A stretch of DNA of 64,000 nucleotides from Mycolicibacterium doricum (GCF_010728155.1 NZ_AP022605.1:1116001-1180000), one strand, 5' to 3'. Positions 42,763 to 52,224 are shown, counted from the stretch's first letter. The notes: generated by a model not told the origin, from the letters alone. A program made the numbers and translations.

Positions 42763-43160
42763 CAGGGACAGGTGGCTGAGCACCACCGCCTTCGGTGACG
42801 TTCTCTACATCGCAGCGTCCGACCGATTCGCCCGCCAGGTTGATTGACACTTCGGCTCGCATCCGAGACCGCCAGAACTATCGCGAAGTCCGCCAGCTAG
42901 ACTGAGACCGGACAATTATCTGCGCGAGTCATGTTGGTGCACAGGCGAATTAGGAAATGTCATAATCGCTATTTTCGGCGAAATGCGTTGTGGCGCAGCA
43001 CTATTCACTGCTGCGTCCTTAAGTAGCAGCCAGAGTTGCCAACAGGGTGCGTGAGCCGGACAAGAAGTGCCCGATGTCGGCGCGGTAGCGTCACGGCGGT
43101 GATCAACGCTCTGCCCCGTTCGATCAACGGCAAGGTCCAGCGAGCGCTCCTGGTGCGCAC
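42763..43160. other. Intergenic stretch without visible gene
   Basis: About 400 bp between convergent genes. The middle (42910-43010) is AT-richer, and no open frame looks protein-like on either strand. No clear terminator hairpin was identified. Confidence 0.4.
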
Positions 43161-43718
43161 TCACCACACATAGATCGGATAGTCGCGGGCACCGTTGAAC
43201 CGATTACCGAGCACCCCTGCCAGCACGAGCACCAGGGCTGCCGCGCCGGCCAACAGCACGAACTCCCAGCCCGGCACGGTCGCCGACATCGTCCCGATGA
43301 CCGCGGTCGCCGCCGCCGGTGAATGCGGCACGCGGCACAGCAGCATTGCCGCCAGTGCCAGTGCACCGGCAAGGGCGCCCAGCCACAACGAGTGCCCCAT
43401 CAGTCCGACCACCGCACCCACGGCAGCCGAGACCATCTGACCGCCAATCACATTTCGGGGCTGAGAAAGCGGCAGTTTTGGCGCGCCGACGACAAGGGCC
43501 ATACTCGCCGCCATGGGGGGGATCAGCCACGGAATCCCTGTACCCACGGTCAACGCGGCCAGCACCAGCAGTCCGACGGCCGCGGCGAACAGGGCGATGG
43601 CGATGGTCTTGACCGGCGGTCGCGGTGGAGCCGCCGAAACCCACCACGGCTTGCGTTTCGATGCCGGTGCGACCCCGTCGGGCGATGAGGCAGCGGATGC
43701 GGTGTTCGAGGCGGACAT
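43161..43718 (-). CDS. HPP-family membrane protein
   Basis: The protein is 185 residues with four hydrophobic segments after a cytoplasmic, basic N-terminus. 'PKLPLSQPRNVIGGQ' is the HPP-family signature near the middle, and 'CRVPHSPAAATAVI' a second conserved loop. HPP proteins in cyanobacteria and plastids transport nitrite; in actinobacteria the substrate is not known. It is divergent from a CGNR regulator across a perfect palindrome, so it is probably the regulator's target. Confidence 0.75.
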   Translation of the reverse strand: MSASNTASAASSPDGVAPASKRKPWWVSAAPPRPPVKTIAIALFAAAVGLLVLAALTVGTGIPWLIPPMAASMALVVGAPKLPLSQPRNVIGGQMVSAAVGAVVGLMGHSLWLGALAGALALAAMLLCRVPHSPAAATAVIGTMSATVPGWEFVLLAGAAALVLVLAGVLGNRFNGARDYPIYVW

Positions 43719-43739
43719 CAGACTCCTTACTAATGTTAC

Positions 43740-43763
43740 TAATGGCTAAGGCATTAGCCATTA
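43740..43763. promoter_or_regulatory. Perfect 24-bp palindromic operator
   Basis: TAATGGCTAA-GGCA-TTAGCCATTA has two perfect 10-bp arms. It lies 22 bp before the HPP start (43718, minus) and about 90 bp before the CGNR gene (43852, plus). It is likely the binding site of the CGNR protein and may control both directions. Confidence 0.7.
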
Positions 43764-43851
43764 ACCTAGGTCTATCCTCGACCTAACGCAACCGCTGCAA
43801 CGAGACGCAGCGAGCAACCGGCAAAGGAGCCCGAGAGGAGGTGCGGTACTG

Positions 43852-44427
43852 GTGCGCACCCAATACATCGAGCACGGAATCTTGGTGCGCCCCCTTGAAA
43901 CAGCGGCCACCAACTTCCTCAGCAGCCGCTTCTACGATGGCCGAAGGATTAACGACCTCCTCGGCACCACCAACAGCGCACATTCCTGGATGACGACACT
44001 GCACCGCGCGATCCAGTTCCCCCGGACGCCATTCACACCCCACGAACGACAACTGGCGACGCTGCGCACCCTTCGTGGCGCGGTCGAGGCCACCTACCGT
44101 GCCTGCGTCGACGGTGACGCGACCGCTGTGGCCGACCACCTCAGCCGGGTACTCGACCACGCCGACATCCACATTGGAATGGCACACGCAGCCAGCGGGA
44201 TCGCCGCGACCTGGTCGACGACACCCGAAGATCCCTACAGCGAACTCATCGCGCAGATCGCCGTGACCGCCGCGCTCTCGGTCACCGACCAAGCAGCCAC
44301 TCAACTGCGCAAATGCCAAGCACCCCGATGCGTCCTCTACTACACGCAGCACAACTCCCGCCAACACTGGTGCAGCGACGTCTGCGGCAACCGGGTCCGC
44401 GTCGCGCGAGCCAGCAAATCCAGGTAG
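43852..44427 (+). CDS. CGNR zinc-finger transcriptional regulator
   Basis: The protein is 191 residues from a GTG after GAGAGGAGG. The N-terminal part is the stress-response (ABATE) domain, and the C-terminal zinc finger is seen in 'CQAPRCVLYY' and 'QHWCSDVCGNRVRVAR' with four Cys. These proteins are thought to bind DNA through the finger. It is divergently placed to the HPP gene, and the perfect palindrome between them fits as its target. The C-terminal 'ARASKS' is a short basic tail. Confidence 0.8.
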   Translation: MRTQYIEHGILVRPLETAATNFLSSRFYDGRRINDLLGTTNSAHSWMTTLHRAIQFPRTPFTPHERQLATLRTLRGAVEATYRACVDGDATAVADHLSRVLDHADIHIGMAHAASGIAATWSTTPEDPYSELIAQIAVTAALSVTDQAATQLRKCQAPRCVLYYTQHNSRQHWCSDVCGNRVRVARASKSR

Positions 44428-44845
44428 GCAAGCCCCGATACCGACAACGCACCGGTCGCGACTTTGACGACGACAATGTGTGGATCTCCCGGCGAAGTAC
44501 TGGCGAAGTACGACTCGACCTTTAATTCACAGACGAGACCAAACCGGCACCGCCAAGCAAGGTGCTATGGGGAGGCCGGGGTATGGCCCACGTGTCGCTT
44601 GCCAGGGTGATGGGACCACCTGGTTGCCAGTGGGATGGGACCACCGTGGCGCGTTATTGAGGATGCTCGTCGGGGTGGTCTGGGTCAAGCCGGCCGCCGC
44701 GGGTCCGTTGGCGGTAGGACGGTCCTTCGATGACGAGGGTGTGGGCGGTGGCGGTCAGCCGGTCGATCGCCGATTGGGCCAGCAGGGTGTCGGCGGTCAT
44801 GGTTGGGCTGCCCTGCGTTTTCCGGACTGCGGATTTCGCATCCAT

Positions 44846-45745
44846 TTACGCTGCGAGCTGTGAATTCATGTACTCGATGCGGACCTCGTGCGGTGTCCGA
44901 TAGCCGAGTGCGGAATGAATTCTGCGTCGATTGTAGAACAATTCGATGTAGCGTGCAATATCTTCCTTCGCCGCCTTCCGGGTCGGGTACACCATGTGGT
45001 GGACCCGCTCATTCTTCAAACTCGCGAAAAACGATTCCGCGAGCGCATTATCCCAACATACCCCGGTGCGGCCCACCGATTGCCGCAGCCCGAACTCCTT
45101 AAGCGTGGCGGAATACTCGGCAGACATATATTGGGTGCCGCGATCGGAATGCATAATGCAATCTTGCTCCAGCTGGTGGTTGCGGGCCGCCATATCCAGC
45201 GCGTCGGTGACCAGCTCAGTGCGCATGTGCTCGGCCATGGCATAGCCGATCACCTCTTTGTTGAAGCAGTCGATGACTGTCGCCACATACAGCCAGCCTT
45301 CCCACGTCTTGATGTAGGTGATGTCGCCGACGCACTTAACCCCCGGCTTATCGGCGGTGAAATCGCGGGCCACCAGGTCGGCCACCGCCTGCTCGGGCTT
45401 ACCCGGGATTGTGGTGCGTTTGTACGGTTTCGGTTGCACCGCAACAAGGTTCAGCTCACGCATCAGCTTTCGCACCAACTCTTCCCCGACGTGTTCGCCG
45501 GCGCGGACCAACTCGGCGTGGATGCGCCGATACCCATAGGCGCCGTCGAATGAGTCGAACAACGTGGCGATCTTGATCTTGAGTTCCTCCCGGCGCTTCT
45601 CGGCCGTACTAGGCGGGCGCGCGGCCCACTCGTAATAGCCGCTCTTGGACACGCCCAGCCAGCGGGTCATCTGGGCGACGGTGGGAGCCTCGGCGACGTG
45701 CGCGGCGGCGTGCTCCGCGGCGATGAGCGCGTATTTCTCGCTCAC
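44846..45745 (-). CDS. IS3 orfB, DDE transposase
   Basis: The protein is 299 residues from the GTG at 45745; the open frame extends to 45904 so that a -1 frameshift in orfA can make an OrfAB fusion. An HTH_21 region ('YRRIHAELVRAGEHVGEELVR' in part) precedes the rve core with Asp in 'VGDITYIKT', Asp in 'MHSDRGTQYM' and Glu in 'DNALAESFFASLKNE'. The C-terminal 'HSALGYRTPHEV' is usual for IS3. Confidence 0.9.
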   Translation of the reverse strand: MSEKYALIAAEHAAAHVAEAPTVAQMTRWLGVSKSGYYEWAARPPSTAEKRREELKIKIATLFDSFDGAYGYRRIHAELVRAGEHVGEELVRKLMRELNLVAVQPKPYKRTTIPGKPEQAVADLVARDFTADKPGVKCVGDITYIKTWEGWLYVATVIDCFNKEVIGYAMAEHMRTELVTDALDMAARNHQLEQDCIMHSDRGTQYMSAEYSATLKEFGLRQSVGRTGVCWDNALAESFFASLKNERVHHMVYPTRKAAKEDIARYIELFYNRRRIHSALGYRTPHEVRIEYMNSQLAA

Positions 45746-46032
45746 CGCTGCTCCCTCGCGAAGTACGCTGCCGCTTTTTTCAGGAAGGCGAGTTCCATCG
45801 CCATTTCCCGGTTCTCTCGTTCCAACTCGCGTAGCCGCGCGCGTTCTGACAATTGCAGCGGCGGCTCGTCCCCGGCGCGCTCCTCTCGGTATTTGCGCAC
45901 CCAATTGCCGACAGTCGTCTCACTCAGCCCATGTTCACGAGCGACCTTAGCGATAGGCTGTTGCCCCTCCACCACGAGTTTGACGACTTCCTCACGAAAC
46001 TCTGGAGAGAATTTCTGGTATTTCTTCGCCAA
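45742..46032 (-). CDS. IS3 orfA
   Basis: The protein is 96 residues, identical in translation to the orfA of copy 1. It has the HTH ('GLSETTVGNWVRKY') and leucine zipper ('ARLRELERENREMAMELAF' in part). The A6 run (T6 at 45775-45780 on the plus strand) in 'LKKA' is the expected slippery heptamer AAAAAAG for -1 frameshifting into orfB. Confidence 0.9.
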   Translation of the reverse strand: MAKKYQKFSPEFREEVVKLVVEGQQPIAKVAREHGLSETTVGNWVRKYREERAGDEPPLQLSERARLRELERENREMAMELAFLKKAAAYFAREQR

Positions 46033-46750
46033 TTCCCTTCATTCCTTTCCGGCTCGGACCCTATTTGGTCCGCAGTCCGGAAAGTGGGAGGCACGCCAGG
46101 TCAGCCATTCGGCGGGTTCGCGGTTGGAGGTCACGATGGTGGTTTTGGTGCGGTGGCGTTCGACGACGATTTCGTAGAAGTCGCTGGTCTCGGTGGCGTC
46201 GAGGGGCCGCAGCGCGAAGTCGTCGATGATGAGGACGTCGGTGGCGGCCAGTCGGCGGATTTCGGTGTCGACGGTGTTGTCGAGGCGGGCGGCGCGCAGC
46301 CTGGTGAACAGCTTGTCGGCACGGCCGAACAGGACGGTGTGTTTGCGGCGGATTGCTATGTGTCCCAGGGCTGTTGCTAGGTGTGTCTTGCCGACGCCGA
46401 CGGGTCCGAGGATGATCGCTGACTGGCCGGCGTCGAGGAATCTCAGTGAGGTGAGGTCGCCGAGTAGGGTGCGGTCATAGCGCAGGTCGTGTTGTGCGGT
46501 CCAGGTGTCCAAACGCATGCCCGGGTCGAGTCCGGCTTTGGTGGCTCGTAGTGCTGCTGAACGGGATTCGCGGCGGGACACTTCGTCGGCGAGCAGTGTT
46601 TCGAGGAATCCGATGTGGCTGAGTTTGTGTTGGCGGGCCAGGGCGGCGCGTTCGGGCAGGGTGTCGGCCAGCGCGCCGAGTTTGAGGGTTTTGAGCAGTC
46701 GGGTCAGGTCAGCGCCGACCGGGTCGGCGGGGGCACGGTGGGTGGTCATG

Positions 46751-48373
46751 TCAGCAGGTCTCCTCGGAATCGATAACGGGCACTACGGTCAATGATGTTG
46801 TGGTGACGTTGAATTCGGATGGGTTGCGGGTGAACCGGGTGGCTGTTTGGCCGACTGCTTGCGGTAGTGTCGGGGCGGTGTTCTCGGTGGCGCGTTGCAG
46901 CATGGAGGCGATCTTGTTGACCGAGACGACGTCGAGGTCCAGCGATAAGGAGCATGCTTGTTCGACGCGCTGCGCGCCGTAGCGCACCAGGCCTTGGAGC
47001 CGGTAGACGGTGCGCATCCGGGTCCAGGGCAGCGGGTCATCGAGGATGCGTTCGGCGTAGATCCCGATATTGGGGCCGTGCGCCGCGCACGCGGCCAGCA
47101 ACGCCGCCAGGTCCCGCAGCGCGTAACCCGCTTTGTGTTCGGGCAGGTCAGCACGGTCGGTGCTGCGGCCACCGGCCGGCTGGCGAGGATGGACTTTCAC
47201 CAGCGTGGCGCGGTGATAGAACTTCACCAGCTCACTGTCGGCGCGTACGTCCAACGTGTGCCCGATCCAGCACTCGGGCAGCGAATACAGGGCTTTGGCG
47301 ACTTCGGCGTGGAAATCGCGGTGTACCTTGACCGCTTTGAACATCGGCACGTCATAGGTCCCCGGCACCGTGAGTAGCGTCGGTTGTTCTTCGGCGGTGA
47401 ACACCTCCAGGGGACGTGCGCAGGTGGTGCCGTGGATGCGGGTACCGGCAGTGCGCGCACACCAAGTCATCACAGCCTGCTGCGCCTGTTCGAGACTGGT
47501 GAATGTTTCACCGTCCCAGAAGTTTCGGCGCACATACTGCACAGTCCGCTCCACCCGCGGCTTGTCTTTGGGGGAGCGAACCCGGGCCGGGTCGGTGAGG
47601 AATCCGGCATGACCGGCGTAGTCGAGCCACCCGCGGGTGAACTGCGGGTTGACCGCATCGGCGGCGGCGATCACCGGCTTGAGATTGTCGGGGATCAGCA
47701 CCGCGAACACGCCGCCGAAGAATCCCCACGCCGCCTGGCACCCGGCGATCACCGCCGCCAGGGTCTGCGAATACGACAACCACACGAACATGTGCCGGGA
47801 ATAGACGGCGGTGAAGATCAACGCGTGCACCTTGCGGCGCCGCCCATCAGCAGCATCGGTGAGCATCCCCAGATAGCCGAAATCGATCTGGCATTCCACC
47901 CCCGGATCACCATCAGCGACCCGCACCGTGGTGCCCTGCGGCCGAAACCGCAACGCTCACTGGCGAATCGGTGCAACGTCCGATACGGAACCACACACCC
48001 CTGCCGGGCCAGCAACGTCTCAATCTTGGTGATCGTCAACGGCCGCTGCTCACCATCGCCGGCCACCCAAACTTTGATCTGCTCCTCGAACCCCAACAGC
48101 TGCTCCCAGGCGGCGCCGTGACCATCTGGGCGGGCAGGACGCACCGCGTCGGCGACCACCCCCGATCAACCCGTCATCGAGGGCGCTGACATCGCCGTCG
48201 CGGCGCAGCCCGGCTGCCTGCGCGGCCTCCACGTAGCGGCGCACCGTTTTGCGGTCCACGCCGCAATGCGCGGCGATCGTGCGGTACCCCGGCTCCGGCG
48301 GTAGCCCCGCCACCCCCAGCCACACCCGCAGCACTTCCCTGATCTCGTTCACACTGACCTCCCGAAAAACCAT
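46751..48373 (-). pseudogene. istA: istA transposase with two frameshifts
   Basis: The N-terminal HTH ('AHCGVDRKTVRRYVEAAQ') starts at ATG 48373. A shift near 48160 leads to 'WEQLLGFEEQIKVWVAG' and 'TITKIETLLARQG'. A second shift near 47950 leads to the 400-residue main piece. That piece has the DDE core: Asp in 'ECQIDFGYLG', Asp in 'VLIPDNLKPV' and Glu in 'KPRVERTVQYV'. IstA is therefore inactive, and with IstB split the element depends on other copies. Confidence 0.8.
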
Positions 48374-48603
48374 GCCCGCCGCCCTCCGTGACTTGAGCTG
48401 TCACAGCGATCGAACGAACAAACGAAGAGACCACCGACGCGACGCGCCGGTGGTCCCATAACTGGCAATCCAGGTGGTCCCATCACCCTGGCAAAATCAG
48501 GTCACACTGGTCCCAAGCTCCTGGCAAACGACAATCGGTCTCCTGGCTGTCCCGAAGATAAACGACGCGCGTAGGGAGGCCGTCCACCGGCTCGACTTCA
48601 CCT

Positions 48604-49341
48604 ATGGCTGGCGGTGACCTGCCCGGGGTGTCGAGCACAACGCGCAGCGCGCTAGCCAATATGACCCGCGAAGCGGGTGAACTACGAAATGAAGCTGTGG
48701 ACATCGCGACGCGCGTGAACGAAGGCACAAACATTTCCACCGTTGCGTGGACGGGGTATCAACCCCCGCCGGATATCGTCTCGTGGGACACACCCAGTGA
48801 CGACTTGGCGCAGGCGGGCGCACCGAAACTGACTTCGTTCCTACAGAATTTGGATGCCGCCTCACACAACCCGGACCACACAACAGCCTTGTTCGGGCAT
48901 TCCTACGGTTCGTTGGTGTCGGGTATCGCCCTACAGGATGGAGCCAGTTCGGCGGTGGACAACGCGGTGATGTACGGATCGCCAGGATTTCAGGCGTCCT
49001 CAACTGCTCAGCTCGGGATGACGGACGATAACTTCTTCGTCATGACGACACCCAACGACCACATCAGCAATTACATCGGCGAGGCGGCGCCACTGCATGG
49101 TTGGGAATCGAATCCTAACGAGATCATTAGTGACCTCGACTCCGCGGTGCCCCGGTATCGTTTCCCGCATCTGCAGACCGATGCCGGCTTGACGCCGATA
49201 CCCGACTACGAGTACAAGACTGGCGCTTCTGGACATTCAGAGTACGGAGGCGATGCCGGGGAGCGGATGACCGGCTACAACCTTGCGACGATCCTGCTCG
49301 ACCGCCCAGACCTCTCTGTAGCGAAGACACCCATCTCATGA
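48604..49341 (+). CDS. DUF1023 hydrolase, N-terminally truncated
   Basis: From ATG 48604 the protein is 245 residues and contains only the hydrolase domain: 'LPGVSSTTRSALANM', 'VAWTGYQPP', the nucleophile elbow 'LFGHSYGSL', 'MYGSPGF' and the late His in 'GHSEYGG'. The helical N-terminal domain of about 250 residues seen in the paralogue at 1954 is missing, apparently removed when the IS21 element inserted 70 bp upstream. The remaining domain could still fold. Its stop overlaps the lipoprotein start. Confidence 0.7.
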   Translation: MAGGDLPGVSSTTRSALANMTREAGELRNEAVDIATRVNEGTNISTVAWTGYQPPPDIVSWDTPSDDLAQAGAPKLTSFLQNLDAASHNPDHTTALFGHSYGSLVSGIALQDGASSAVDNAVMYGSPGFQASSTAQLGMTDDNFFVMTTPNDHISNYIGEAAPLHGWESNPNEIISDLDSAVPRYRFPHLQTDAGLTPIPDYEYKTGASGHSEYGGDAGERMTGYNLATILLDRPDLSVAKTPIS

Positions 49342-50015
49342 CCGATCGACACCACAACCGCGCGCGGACACGCATAGCTGCATTCGCGCTAGCCATTTCA
49401 GTGACTCTGATAGGTGGCTGCACCATGTTCGACAAAGCGAAAGATACGATCGACGACTTGAATGGCCCTTATCAACCAGAGCCACTCAGCGACGAGCAAA
49501 AGATCCAGCTGATCGACAGTATGCGCGACAAGGGATCTTTCGAAGACGCCCGCCAACGGCTCAACGACACCTCCCGCGTGATCGGCGAACGCGTTGTCGC
49601 AGCTATCCCGGGCCAAACGTGGAGGTTCACGGACGACCCGAACGTGCGAAGAGTCAAGGAGCAAGGGTTATCGTGCGACAAGCTCACCGGTGATATCGCG
49701 CTGCGCCCCCTGTCCTATACCGTTGAGTTCGGCAGAACGTTTACCGCACAAGAGTTTCCAGTCGCCGCCGATATCGTGCGACAAGAAGCCGCCCAGTATG
49801 GGGCCACCGGCGACTCATCACTGTTCGACGAGCCGTCCAAGCGTGACTTCAATCTGCAGGGCAACGGATATGAATTCGACCTCGGCCAGATCAACAACGC
49901 CACGCTCAATATCAAGGGAGATTGTTTCCTTCGACAGAGAGTGCTGGACCTGCCACCCGGCGAGCTTCCCCCGAAGCCACCCATTCTGCCGACGACACCC
50001 ACGCCGACACCGTGA
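49338..50015 (+). CDS. LppA-like lipoprotein
   Basis: The protein is 225 residues; its ATG overlaps the upstream TGA. The signal peptide ends in the lipobox LIGGC with Cys28. 'QTWRFTDDPNVRRVKEQGLSC' in part and 'GDIALRPLSYTV', with two conserved Cys after the lipobox, fit the mycobacterial LppA family. The C-terminus is a Pro/Thr-rich tail (PPKPPILPTTPTPTP). Together with the DUF1023 gene it parallels the 1954-4268 locus. Confidence 0.8.
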   Translation: MTDRHHNRARTRIAAFALAISVTLIGGCTMFDKAKDTIDDLNGPYQPEPLSDEQKIQLIDSMRDKGSFEDARQRLNDTSRVIGERVVAAIPGQTWRFTDDPNVRRVKEQGLSCDKLTGDIALRPLSYTVEFGRTFTAQEFPVAADIVRQEAAQYGATGDSSLFDEPSKRDFNLQGNGYEFDLGQINNATLNIKGDCFLRQRVLDLPPGELPPKPPILPTTPTPTP

Positions 50016-50344
50016 CCGCCGATGCGGAGCCAGCCGGCCAGCCCCAAGCCACGGTCGGTGGGGTCCAGCATGCGCTCGGCGAACGGCTGGTTGCCGACCT
50101 CAAAGACTGGGAGCTGGTCGGCAGGTTGCGTCACTACCTCGCTGATATGGCTGAACGCATTGAACACATCACCGACGACGAGGAACGAGCCGCGGCGGTC
50201 GAGTGGCTGGAGTGGTGCAACCAGTACATGGCGAAACGCGACCCCTTCACGAAGCCGATCCGTCAGCCGAAGATCAAGCCGCCCAGGTACTCCGAGGTGC
50301 AAGAGTTCAGGACCCGGCTGGGGTTTGGTTTGGGCCATTGGTGA
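50012..50344 (+). CDS. Hypothetical helical protein
   Basis: The protein is 110 residues from a GTG overlapping the upstream TGA. It is acidic in the first half and helical ('ADLKDWELVGRLRHYLADMAE' in part, 'EERAAAVEWLEWCNQYM'), with a basic Pro-rich C-terminal part. I recognise no domain. The coupling suggests it belongs to the hydrolase/lipoprotein operon. Confidence 0.55.
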   Translation: MTADAEPAGQPQATVGGVQHALGERLVADLKDWELVGRLRHYLADMAERIEHITDDEERAAAVEWLEWCNQYMAKRDPFTKPIRQPKIKPPRYSEVQEFRTRLGFGLGHW

Positions 50345-50368
50345 CCAGGTGCCCCAACCAGAGATCGG

Positions 50369-50584
50369 CTACCAGTAGTACACGCGCGAAGGCGGAGCGA
50401 GATCGTCGAAAGCGGATTCGTCGCGCTTGCGCCAGCGGCCGAGCGCGGCGTGCAGCGCCACGCGGTCGCGGTGTCGCGCATTGGGATTCTCCTGCCGGTG
50501 CTGAGGGCCACCGTGGCACATCCAGCAGGAGCAGACATTGGTCCCGGTGTAGCGAAGAGTCCAGCGGCATTTCGTCGCTGGCAA
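50369..50584 (-). CDS. Small Cys-rich hypothetical protein
   Basis: A 71-residue reading with 'NVCSCWMCHGG' and 'RDRVALHAALGRWRKRDESAF' has Cys-x-x-Cys spacing and a basic helix as in real small actinobacterial proteins. No strong ribosome site is seen, and it lies in a zone of fragments. I regard it as possible only. Confidence 0.3.
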   Translation of the reverse strand: MPATKCRWTLRYTGTNVCSCWMCHGGPQHRQENPNARHRDRVALHAALGRWRKRDESAFDDLAPPSRVYYW

Positions 50585-50624
50585 CCATCCGTCCCACTTG
50601 GTGGGAGGTCGCTCGGGGAGATCA

Positions 50625-50758
50625 CAAACGGCTACCGGCTGCAGATCGTGACGGCCGGGCGGCCGGGTTACGCGCCGACTCTGAGCGGTTCGACTCCGTG
50701 CTTTTCCGGTGACATCGCGACCGACGGAATCCCGTTCCCGGTCGTTGTCAAACCCTGA
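50625..50758 (+). pseudogene. Lipoprotein C-terminal tail fragment
   Basis: The frame reads 'NGYRLQIVTAGRPGYAPTL' then 'CFSGDIATDGIPFPVVV' and a stop. It is nearly the same as the last 43 residues of the lipoprotein at 3603-4268. No upstream part is present. It marks loss of a paralogue, or a recombination junction between the two lipoprotein loci. Confidence 0.75.
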
Positions 50759-50825
50759 GGGCGAATCCGATCCTTCTCAAAATATGCCAGTCATTTCATA
50801 ATCCATTGTTCGCAGGTTGACCGGC

Positions 50826-52034
50826 CTAACAGGACCGGCTGCGTCGCCCGGCTCGCGCGGCGAACGCGTCGAGCGCGCTGAGGACTTCTGGTGCGCGCCA
50901 TGCTCTATTGCGGGCGCGGTCGGTGAACTCGGCGATTATTCCGGCGGCGGTCAACGGGTCGACATATCGGCGAGCGTTCCCGGTCGTTATGCCAAGTTCA
51001 CGCTGAAGAAGTTGCGCGTTGAAGACCGGGTGCTGGATGAGCAGGTCGGCGACGCGATGAACAGCTGAGTCTCGCCGGGCACCGATCCTTGTATCCCACT
51101 CTTCGCGAATTGATCTGAGGTCGGTGACCAATCGGCGTCCGTTCGCGACCGCGAGCAGCGACGCTTCGGAGAGCCGCTCGACCATGGGTGCGGGATCACC
51201 GTCGCGATAGGAGCCGAGGGCGCCGAAGTAGGCATCGGTGTCGGTGAGGAGCCCGGCCGAGACGGGGACGGTGATCTGGCGAGTGAGTCGCTTTTGGCGC
51301 AGCATCGCTTGGATAAGTGCGCGGCCGGTCCGGCCGTTGCCGTCGGTGAAGGGATGGATGGTCTCGAACTGTGCGTGGGCGACGGCGATCTGGGGGAGGC
51401 TGGGCACATCGGCGCGACGGGTGAAGGCGAGGAGATCCTCGATCGCGCCGGGGACGCGGGTGTGATGAGGTGCGATGTAGTCGGCGCCGCGGGGGCCGAA
51501 ATTTCCACCGCCGATCCAAACCTGCTCAGTGCGCCAGTTTCCGGCGGAGACAGGGTCGCTGTGGTGCATCAGGGCGGCGTGCATAGCCAGGATCGCTTTG
51601 TCGTCGAGTCGGTCGGCCAGCGCGACTGCAGCCTTCATGGCTTCGGTGTTGCTCACGATCAGGGCGGCATTGCGCCGGCTGGTGTCGCCGAGGGCTTCGG
51701 CTTCAGCGATCGCGCGCGCGGAGGCGGTCAAGTTCTCGATGTTCGAACTCGCCGCGGACTCCGATCGCAGCAAGACGGCGGCGAAGGGCGCGATCTCGTC
51801 GCCGAGCTCAGCGTCGAAACGTGTGATCTCATTGCTCGCTTCGTCAGCGTCGGCCAGGACCGCCGCAGGAAGCGACACCGCGAGTTCGGCGATGGAAGCC
51901 GGGATCGCGGCCTCGTACTCTCCGGCTTGTCGCTGCGCCGCCCGCAGGTCCGCAAGTCCGTAACCGGCTTCGACGGGCGCGTCCCACGTCAGCGTCTCGT
52001 ACGTGAGCGCGGTGCTCTCCCCAGCTGATGCCAC
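50826..52034 (-). CDS. Fic-domain adenylyltransferase-type protein
   Basis: The protein is 402 residues. The Fic motif HPFTDGNGRTGR is at 227-238 with catalytic His227 and is complete. An inhibitory helix motif [S/T]xxxE[G/N] is seen at 96-101 (S-S-N-I-E-N), so it belongs to the class in which Glu100 blocks ATP in the same chain. A winged-helix C-terminal domain follows (about 320-395, 'REWDTRIGARRDSAVHRVADLL' in part). Fic proteins transfer AMP to protein hydroxyls; the target is unknown. Its start at 52034 is 160 bp from the next remnant. Confidence 0.8.
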   Translation of the reverse strand: MASAGESTALTYETLTWDAPVEAGYGLADLRAAQRQAGEYEAAIPASIAELAVSLPAAVLADADEASNEITRFDAELGDEIAPFAAVLLRSESAASSNIENLTASARAIAEAEALGDTSRRNAALIVSNTEAMKAAVALADRLDDKAILAMHAALMHHSDPVSAGNWRTEQVWIGGGNFGPRGADYIAPHHTRVPGAIEDLLAFTRRADVPSLPQIAVAHAQFETIHPFTDGNGRTGRALIQAMLRQKRLTRQITVPVSAGLLTDTDAYFGALGSYRDGDPAPMVERLSEASLLAVANGRRLVTDLRSIREEWDTRIGARRDSAVHRVADLLIQHPVFNAQLLQRELGITTGNARRYVDPLTAAGIIAEFTDRARNRAWRAPEVLSALDAFAARAGRRSRSC

Positions 52035-52224
52035 GCATCGAAGGTAGCATCACTTCATGCCTTAAGTGATGCCATCGGGCGCCGCGAGCATCATGTATCG
52101 GCTGGCTGTCCGCGGACCTCTTCGCCTCCTGTGACCCGTGGAAGGGCTGACGCCTACCGCGACCATTGCGGTCCAAGCGTCGGTGTATTGGAAGATCGCA
52201 TGCCTCTCGTCCTCTAGCGCGTCC

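Larger units (their letters stand above)
44804..46098 (-). mobile_element. IS3-family element, copy 2 (intact)
   Basis: This 1295-bp element has the same ends as the copy at 30262-31554 and is flanked by the 3-bp target duplication GGT (44801-44803 and 46099-46101). Both genes are complete and the two 1-nt deletions of copy 1 are not present. It is the likely active copy in this window. Confidence 0.9.
44654..46749 (-). pseudogene. istB: istB ATPase, split by IS3 copy 2
   Basis: The N-terminal part (46099-46749) has 'IILGPVGVGKTHLATALG' (Walker A), 'DVLIIDDFALRPL' (Walker B) and 'IVTSNREPAEWLT'. The C-terminal part resumes at 44800 with 'MTADTLLAQSAIDRLTATAH' in short segments and ends at 44654. 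Removing the IS and one GGT restores codons 'EWLTMTAD'. IstB is the AAA+ helper of IstA. The insertion falls after the sensor region, removing the arginine-finger helix from the main piece. Confidence 0.85.
44593..48533 (-). mobile_element. IS21-family element interrupted by IS3 copy 2
   Basis: The ends match: left TGTCGCTTGCCAGGGTGATG and right (reverse complement) TGTCGTTTGCCAGGAGCTTG, followed by repeated 'GGGACCACC' and 'TTGCCAG' blocks, as in the multiple repeats of IS21 ends. Without the 1295-bp insert and one GGT duplicate it is about 2.64 kb. istA and istB lie on the minus strand. istA is frameshifted and istB is split, so the element cannot move by itself. It truncates the DUF1023 gene at its right side. 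Confidence 0.85.
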
